Source: CAYTSW01 sp964440605
GTDB lineage: Bacteria > Planctomycetota > Phycisphaerae > Phycisphaerales > UBA1924
DNA: 19,459 bases
Assembly: GCA_964440605.1 (NCBI GenBank)
Contig: CAYTSW010000043.1
Span: 1 to 19,459 of the forward strand
Reading direction: 5' to 3'
The position numbers were made by a program, and so were the translations under genes. Within the stretch, counting starts at the first letter, position 1, and each line of letters opens with the position of its first letter. The notes beneath the pieces are model-generated. The model was given only the letters and a program-made list of their open reading frames with translations, was not told the DNA's origin and ran no database searches. Shown piece by piece: positions 13,640 to 19,459 of this stretch.

Positions 13640-15553
13640 ATGCGCGTAATCATCGGGACGTTTCTGGTGCTGGTGGCGGCCATCGTCGCCGTCGTCGCGG
13701 CTGACCGGCCCATTCCCCCGGCCGAGCTGACGGTCATCATCCCCGTCCCCTTCAACACGCTCGACCCCCAGCGCCAAAGCTACAGCCAGGACATCCGCCT
13801 CACCTACGCCATCGGCGAAGGCCTGACACGCTGGAACAACCTCTCCGAGGCGTTCGAGATCGTCCCGGCGCTCGCCGAGTCGTGGGAGATTTCCGACGAC
13901 CGGCGGACCTACACCTTCAAGCTCCAGCCTGACGCGGGGTGGTCCAACGGCTCGCCCGTGACGGCCCACGACATCGTCTATTCGTGGCGGCGGGGCGTCG
14001 AGCCCGAGCTGGTCGCGGACTACGCGACGCTGTTCTTTCATATCGAGGGCGCGGAGGACTACTTCAACTGGCGCACCGAGCAGCTCTCGACGTTTGCGCA
14101 ACTGACGAACGATGAGGTCGCGGCGCAGCTCCGCGCACGCAACGCGGACGTCCCCGAGCAAATTTCGGATCGCGAGCAGCGCCTCGCCCTGGCCAGGCTC
14201 TACGTCGAAGAGGCCGACGCCTATTTCGAGAACAACGTCGGCCTGCGCGCGCTCGACGACAAGACCCTCGAAGTCGTGCTCGAACGCCCGACCACGTACT
14301 TCCTCGACCTGACGGCCTTCGCGGTCTTCAGCCCGATCTACCCGCCGCCCGTCGAGCGGCACACGAGCCTCGATCCGGTGACGGGCCGGCGGGTGATGAC
14401 GTACGAGTGGACCAAGCCGCCCCTGCGGATCTGCAACGGGCCGTATGTGGTGACGCGGTGGAAGTTCAAGCGCGCGATGCTGCTGGAACGCAACGAGCAC
14501 TACTGGAACCCCGACGCCGTCAAGAGCGATTCGGTGAAGATCATCCCGATCAGCGACCTCAACACGAGCGTGCTGGCGTTTCAGAACGGCGTCGCCGACC
14601 TGCACATGGATGTGCGCGTCGACTACATCCCCGAGATGCTCGCGGCCAAGCAAGCCGGGCGCGAGGCGGGAGTCGATCAGTACATCCACGCCATGCCCAC
14701 CTTCGGCACATACTTCTGGAGCTTCAACTGCACGCCGACGCTGACCGATGGGCGCCCCAACCCCTTCCATGATCCCGCCGTCCGCCGGGCCTTCTGCTTC
14801 GCGACCGATCGCGAAGCGATCACGCAGAAGGTGCGCCGCTCGGGCGAGCAACCCGCGAGCACGTTCATCCCCCCCGGCAGCATCCCCGGCTTCGACACGC
14901 CCCGAGGGCAGTACTTTGACCCCGAACGCGCCCGCGCCGAACTCGCCTCCGCCGGCTGGGAAGACCGCGACGGCGACGGCCTCGTCGAGAACGCCAACGG
15001 CGACCCCTTCCCCGTCGTCGAGCTCCTCTACTCCACCGCCAGCTACCACGAAGACATCGCCCTTGCGCTGGGCCAAATGTGGAAGACGCATCTGGGCGTC
15101 AAGACCGAGCTCGATGGCAAGGAAACCAAGGTCTACAAGGACGAACTCAAGAAGCGCGACTACATGCTCGCCCGCGGCGGTTGGTTCGGCGATTACGGCG
15201 ACCCCACCACCTTCCTCGACCTCCACCGCACCGGGAACAACAACAACGATCGTGGCTACTCCGACCCCGTCTTCGACGAGATGATGCGCCGCGCCGAAGC
15301 CGAGACCGACCCCGAGGTCCGCAACGAGATCCTCGAAGAAGCCGAGCGGTACACGATGGAGGAGACGACGCCCATCCTCGTCGTCTACCACTACGCCTGG
15401 TGGTACCTCTACGAGCCGCCGACAAAGCCCGACGGCTCGCCCAACCCCGGCGGCCTGCGCGGCATGAGCGACCACCCGCGGCTCGTGCAGTACCTCTGGC
15501 AGCTCGAAGTCGTGAGCGAGGACGACGCCGAAGGGACCGGTGAACCGCTGTGA
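13640..15553 (+). CDS. oppA: Oligopeptide ABC transporter substrate-binding protein
   Basis: A 637-residue family 5 solute-binding protein. Residues 1-21 are a hydrophobic signal peptide or anchor without a lipobox cysteine, so a periplasmic form is expected. LDPQ (41-44) and E-G-L (60-62) match the N-terminal lobe, GWSNGSPVTAHDIVYSWRR (100-118) is the OppA/DppA signature region, and the C-terminal GWFGDYGDPTTFLDL and ...A-E-R-Y-T-M-E-E-T-T-P-I-L segments match OppA. It captures peptides (or similar ligands) and delivers them to the permease. Residues about 140-200 form an extra acidic helical stretch absent from typical OppA, which makes the protein longer than the usual 540 or so residues. 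The stop overlaps the oppB start by four bases (GTGA), so translation is probably coupled. The ligand cannot be read from sequence. Confidence 0.88.
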   Translation: MRVIIGTFLVLVAAIVAVVAADRPIPPAELTVIIPVPFNTLDPQRQSYSQDIRLTYAIGEGLTRWNNLSEAFEIVPALAESWEISDDRRTYTFKLQPDAGWSNGSPVTAHDIVYSWRRGVEPELVADYATLFFHIEGAEDYFNWRTEQLSTFAQLTNDEVAAQLRARNADVPEQISDREQRLALARLYVEEADAYFENNVGLRALDDKTLEVVLERPTTYFLDLTAFAVFSPIYPPPVERHTSLDPVTGRRVMTYEWTKPPLRICNGPYVVTRWKFKRAMLLERNEHYWNPDAVKSDSVKIIPISDLNTSVLAFQNGVADLHMDVRVDYIPEMLAAKQAGREAGVDQYIHAMPTFGTYFWSFNCTPTLTDGRPNPFHDPAVRRAFCFATDREAITQKVRRSGEQPASTFIPPGSIPGFDTPRGQYFDPERARAELASAGWEDRDGDGLVENANGDPFPVVELLYSTASYHEDIALALGQMWKTHLGVKTELDGKETKVYKDELKKRDYMLARGGWFGDYGDPTTFLDLHRTGNNNNDRGYSDPVFDEMMRRAEAETDPEVRNEILEEAERYTMEETTPILVVYHYAWWYLYEPPTKPDGSPNPGGLRGMSDHPRLVQYLWQLEVVSEDDAEGTGEPL

Positions 15554-16536
15554 TCGGGCTCATCATCCGTCGGCTGATTCAGCTCCCGATCATCCTGCTG
15601 GTGGTCTACACGCTGACATTCGCGTTGGCGTGGGCGCTGCCGGGCGAGGCGGTGATCAACGACGAGGGCCGCCAGCCGCCGCAGGCGGTGCTGGACGCGA
15701 TGAAGAAGCAGTACAACCTCGACGATCCCGCGGCCTTCTACTTCAACTACCTCTACCGCGTCTCGGGCGGGCGCTGGGCGGTGGAGTCGGTCCGAGCCGC
15801 GGGCGGCGACGAGAGCGCGCAGGTGCCGCGCTACGTCTTCGACCTCGGCCCGAGCTTCAAGTACGAAGACTGGACGGTGAACGAACTCGTCGCGAGCTCG
15901 CTGCCTGTCTCGGTCGTGCTGGGCCTGGCGGCCATCGCGCTCGCGCTTTCGATCGGCCTCGTCGCCGGCGTGCTGGGCGCCATCAAGCCCAACTCGGGGC
16001 TCGACCTGGCGACGCTGGCGATCGCGCTGGTGGGCATCTCGCTGCCGAGCTTCGTCATCGGCACGATCCTGCTGATCGTGTTCCCGGTCGGTCTGGGCAT
16101 CGGCTCCGTCGCGTCGTGGGGCCGTTTGGGGGACGTGATCCTCCCGGCGGTGACGCTTTCGCTGCCCTTCGCGGCGTACATCGCGCGCCTCACGCGCATG
16201 GGCATGATCGACCAGCTCAACGCCGACTACGTGCGCACCGCGCGGGCCAAAGGCGTCGCCGAGCGCAGGGTTATCACCAAACACGCGCTGAAGAACGCGT
16301 TTCTCCCGGTGCTGAGCTACCTCGGCCCGGCGCTGGCGTTTGCCATGACGGGCTCGTTCGTCGTTGAAACGGTCTTCAACATCCCCGGCATCGGCCAGCA
16401 CTTCGTCGACGGCGTGCGCAACAAGGACCTGTTCATGATCATGGGCGTCACGCTCATCTTCGCCTTCCTGCTGATCGTGATGAACCTCGTGGTCGACGTG
16501 CTCTACCGCGCGGTGGACCCGCGGATTGAACACTGA
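15550..16536 (+). CDS. oppB: Oligopeptide ABC transporter permease, OppB type
   Basis: A 328-residue inner-membrane permease. Residues 4-30 form the first membrane span. A periplasmic loop contains FDLGPSFKYEDWTVNELV (97-114), close to the 'GPSFKY' segment of OppB. Further spans lie at about 118-145, 152-180, 196-215, 255-275 and 293-320. The cytoplasmic EAA coupling loop YVRTARAKGVAERRVITKH (227-245) contacts the ATPase, and F-N-I-P-G-I-G-Q (276-283) is the usual signature after it. The start is GTG at 15550, inside the oppA stop. Residues about 70-95 form a loop longer than usual. The partner permease OppC and the ATPases OppD/F do not follow; the next gene is unrelated, so they must be elsewhere or the transporter is incomplete. 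Confidence 0.9.
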   Translation: MIGLIIRRLIQLPIILLVVYTLTFALAWALPGEAVINDEGRQPPQAVLDAMKKQYNLDDPAAFYFNYLYRVSGGRWAVESVRAAGGDESAQVPRYVFDLGPSFKYEDWTVNELVASSLPVSVVLGLAAIALALSIGLVAGVLGAIKPNSGLDLATLAIALVGISLPSFVIGTILLIVFPVGLGIGSVASWGRLGDVILPAVTLSLPFAAYIARLTRMGMIDQLNADYVRTARAKGVAERRVITKHALKNAFLPVLSYLGPALAFAMTGSFVVETVFNIPGIGQHFVDGVRNKDLFMIMGVTLIFAFLLIVMNLVVDVLYRAVDPRIEH

Positions 16537-16538
16537 TG

Positions 16539-16553
16539 TCACGCCCAGCGTGA
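16539..16553 (+). terminator. Short hairpin after oppB
   Basis: TCACGC-CCA-GCGTGA is a perfect six-pair stem three bases past the oppB stop. No T tract follows, so this is at most a weak terminator or an mRNA 3'-end stabiliser. Confidence 0.35.
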
Positions 16554-16580
16554 GGCGAGTGTGGCCGTTCTCCTTGTGTT

Positions 16581-16609
16581 TTGCGTGCGATCCGGGAGAC
16601 TGGCATGAT
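16581..16609 (+). promoter_or_regulatory. Possible promoter of the beta-helix gene
   Basis: TTGCGT (16581-16586), 17 bases, then CATGAT (16604-16609) preceded by TGG, an extended -10. The start would fall near 16616, inside a perfect seven-pair hairpin GGCGGCG-ATGCA-CGCCGCC (16611-16629). That hairpin may therefore be a DNA site, not an RNA structure. Confidence 0.35.
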
Positions 16610-16651
16610 CGGCGGCGATGCACGCCGCCCCACGGCGAGGAGGAGATCGCT

Positions 16652-17476
16652 ATGCGCCGAGAGAGCCTGATCGTGACGATGTGTGTGTGCCTGACGCTGA
16701 TCGCTTGCGTCGCGCTGATCGCGCGGGGCGGGCCGCTCGACCCGCCACCAGGACCCGTCGCCCCGAGTTATCAGACGCTCGCGGAAGTCGACGGCCGGCG
16801 CCCGCTCAATCAGACCACGGCGCCGGGCACGCCCACCGCCGTGCACCGCATCACGCAGAGCGGCTCGTACTTCCTCACGGGCGACGTCGTCGCGGGCCAG
16901 AACCAGAACGCCATCGAGATCGCCGCGACCGACGTCACCATCGACCTCAACGGCTACGCGCTCATCGGCGAGAGCCTCTTCACCACCGACTCGTTCAACG
17001 GCATCACCCGCGCACCGCTGACCCAGAGCGGCGTCGTCACGATCCGCAACGGCACCATCCGCGGGTTCGACATCGCGGGCGTCAACTTCGATGGCTTCGC
17101 CGACATCCTGCACGTGCAAGGCGTCAAGGCGATCGCCTGCGACGTCGGTTTTCACCTCGACAGCTACGCGACCATCACCGAGTGCTCCGCGCTCAACTGC
17201 ATCAACCAGGGCTTCTTCGTCGACGACACTCCGGGGTCATTCGGCGTGACGGTGGACAACAACCTCGCCGTCAACTGCGACATCGGGTTCGACATCCGCA
17301 CCAGCGCCGGCGGGCACGTCGTCGTGCGCAATCGGGGGTTCGAGAACTTCATCAACTTCACCGTGTCGCAAGGCTGCGCGGTGGGCGTCGTGGTCGACGT
17401 GACCGACGCCGACTCGTTCTTCGGCATCTGCCAGAACCGCGGGCTGTCCAACTTTCGACTCGAGCGTCAGAACTGA
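16652..17476 (+). CDS. Secreted right-handed beta-helix repeat protein
   Basis: A 274-residue protein. Residues 5-24 form a hydrophobic signal segment containing cysteines. Then comes GGPLDPPPGPVAPSYQTLAEV (26-46), an opening that I recognise from planctomycete beta-helix proteins. GSYFLTGDV (71-79) and VTIDLNGYAL (95-104) are the first rungs, and degenerate rungs such as VVTIRNGTIRGF, CSALNCINQGFFV and VTVDNNLAVNCDIGFDI follow to the end. The fold is that of right-handed parallel beta-helices, often carbohydrate-active or surface-exposed; no catalytic residues can be assigned, so function is open. The ATG at 16652 has the strongest Shine-Dalgarno in the window (GAGGAGGAG, five bases upstream). 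A longer in-frame start at 16526 would overlap oppB and bury the signal peptide. It is likely a separate unit from oppAB. Confidence 0.78.
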   Translation: MRRESLIVTMCVCLTLIACVALIARGGPLDPPPGPVAPSYQTLAEVDGRRPLNQTTAPGTPTAVHRITQSGSYFLTGDVVAGQNQNAIEIAATDVTIDLNGYALIGESLFTTDSFNGITRAPLTQSGVVTIRNGTIRGFDIAGVNFDGFADILHVQGVKAIACDVGFHLDSYATITECSALNCINQGFFVDDTPGSFGVTVDNNLAVNCDIGFDIRTSAGGHVVVRNRGFENFINFTVSQGCAVGVVVDVTDADSFFGICQNRGLSNFRLERQN

Positions 17477-17477
17477 C

Positions 17478-17511
17478 CCGCGGGTCGGCCCGCGGCTCGT
17501 GAGCCGGGTTT
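17478..17511 (+). terminator. Hairpin pair after the beta-helix gene
   Basis: CCGCGGG-TCGG-CCCGCGG (17478-17495) is a perfect seven-pair stem one base past the stop. It overlaps a second possible stem CGGCT-CGTG-AGCCG (17493-17506), which is followed by GGTTTC. This is a plausible terminator separating the gene from thiC. Confidence 0.5.
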
Positions 17512-17550
17512 CACGACCGCCGCCAACGACGTCGCCCCGGCTATCGCGCC

Positions 17551-17559
17551 TGATATACT
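17551..17559 (+). promoter_or_regulatory. Extended -10 promoter of thiC
   Basis: TGATATACT is an extended -10 element (TGn plus TATACT). No good -35 box is visible. A start seven bases after the hexamer would be 17566, exactly the first base of riboswitch helix P1. Confidence 0.6.
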
Positions 17560-17565
17560 GATCCA

Positions 17566-17653
17566 TCGCGCGGGGCGCCCTCCGTCGAACATACGGAGGG
17601 CTGAGACGCACCCGTTGAACCTGATCCGGTTCGCACCGGCGGAGGGAACGCGA
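17566..17653 (+). ncRNA. TPP riboswitch aptamer (THI element)
   Basis: The conserved thi-box blocks are present in order: GGGGCGCCC, GGGCTGAGA, ACCCGTTGAACCTGATCCGG, then CACCGGCGGAGGGAA. P1 pairs TCGCG (17566-17570) with CGCGA (17649-17653). P3 is a perfect eight-pair stem, CCCTCCGT (17578-17585) with ACGGAGGG (17593-17600). CCGG/CCGG closes the P5 arm. It lies 72 bases upstream of thiC, whose expression it should lower when thiamin pyrophosphate is bound. Confidence 0.95.
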
Positions 17654-17666
17654 ACGGCCCCGAGCC

Positions 17667-17716
17667 CCTTCGCGTCCGCTCCCGACGGTCGAACCCCACG
17701 ACCGACCACACGAAGG
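17667..17716 (+). promoter_or_regulatory. Expression platform: Shine-Dalgarno sequestering helix
   Basis: CCTTCG (17667-17672) is complementary to CGAAGG (17711-17716), which contains the thiC Shine-Dalgarno. The pairing would enclose a hairpin CGGTCG-N7-CGACCG (17686-17704). Alternatively TTCGCG (17669-17674) can pair with CGCGAA (17649-17654), the 3' strand of P1. The two pairings exclude each other, as in translational TPP switches. Confidence 0.6.
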
Positions 17717-17724
17717 TGCCAGCC

Positions 17725-19459
<1,735 letters not shown>

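Noticed and set aside
12662..15475. Minus-strand open frame of 937 codons opposite the helical-repeat gene and oppA
   Set aside because: Antisense shadow of two plus-strand genes; no domain, signal peptide or plausible start.
15409..16623. Minus-strand frame opposite oppB with many His, Asp and Arg residues
   Set aside because: Apparent His-rich composition is the reverse reading of a membrane-protein gene; no start signal or family.

Overview
The window is about 19.5 kb of dense, GC-rich bacterial chromosome. Several features point to a planctomycete, most likely of the Phycisphaerae type: a small membrane protein ending in a CxxCGYsLeGL...CPECG zinc ribbon, a surface protein with a C-terminal V-P-T-P / hydrophobic / RRRR sorting signal, a secreted beta-helix protein of the 'GPLDPP.GPVAP' type, long exported repeat proteins of unknown role, and an atpG gene outside an ATP synthase operon. 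This assignment rests on remembered family features, not on a search. I saw no rRNA, tRNA, CRISPR array, transposase or phage gene.

Layout. 1-468 (+) is the end of a DUF368/PopT-type polyprenyl-phosphate transporter. It overlaps tail to tail with a minus-strand block: GNAT acetyltransferase (453-1250), ThiD2-ThiE thiamin-phosphate synthase (1297-2346) and a cystathionine gamma-lyase/synthase (2406-3620). At 3621-3799 a divergent intergenic region is filled by an imperfect inverted repeat and leads into the zinc-ribbon gene (3800-4078, +). Next comes a less GC-rich surface-protein gene (4175-5557, +) broken by one in-frame TGA just after its signal peptide. A second minus-strand block follows: cystathionine beta-synthase (5545-6981), an asparagine-synthase-like enzyme (7037-8563), atpG (8605-9486) and an 847-residue exported TPR-like protein (9587-12130). 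Divergent from it are an exported helical-repeat protein (12434-13582), oppA and oppB (13640-16536), a secreted beta-helix protein (16652-17476), and a TPP riboswitch controlling thiC (17725 to the window end, truncated).

How the genes work together. Two pathways are visible. Cystathionine beta-synthase plus cystathionine gamma-lyase would make cysteine from homocysteine by reverse transsulfuration; two genes on the opposite strand separate them. ThiC (AIR to HMP-P), the ThiD2 domain (HMP-P to HMP-PP) and the ThiE domain (coupling with the thiazole) form the pyrimidine branch of thiamin synthesis. They lie 15 kb apart, and only thiC has a visible riboswitch. The oppA-oppB pair overlaps by 4 bases but lacks the rest of an Opp transporter here. 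The exported TPR and helical-repeat proteins are divergent neighbours of unknown function.

Expression signals. Five genes (the gamma-lyase, zinc ribbon, cbs, atpG, oppA) have a TANNNT hexamer 5-9 bases before the ATG and no clear Shine-Dalgarno, which suggests leaderless or near-leaderless transcripts. Other genes have ordinary Shine-Dalgarno sites. The thiC leader can be read by eye as a complete translational switch. No previously undescribed multi-gene system is evident. The best leads are the interrupted surface gene, the palindromic divergent promoter region, the leaderless pattern and the orphan atpG.
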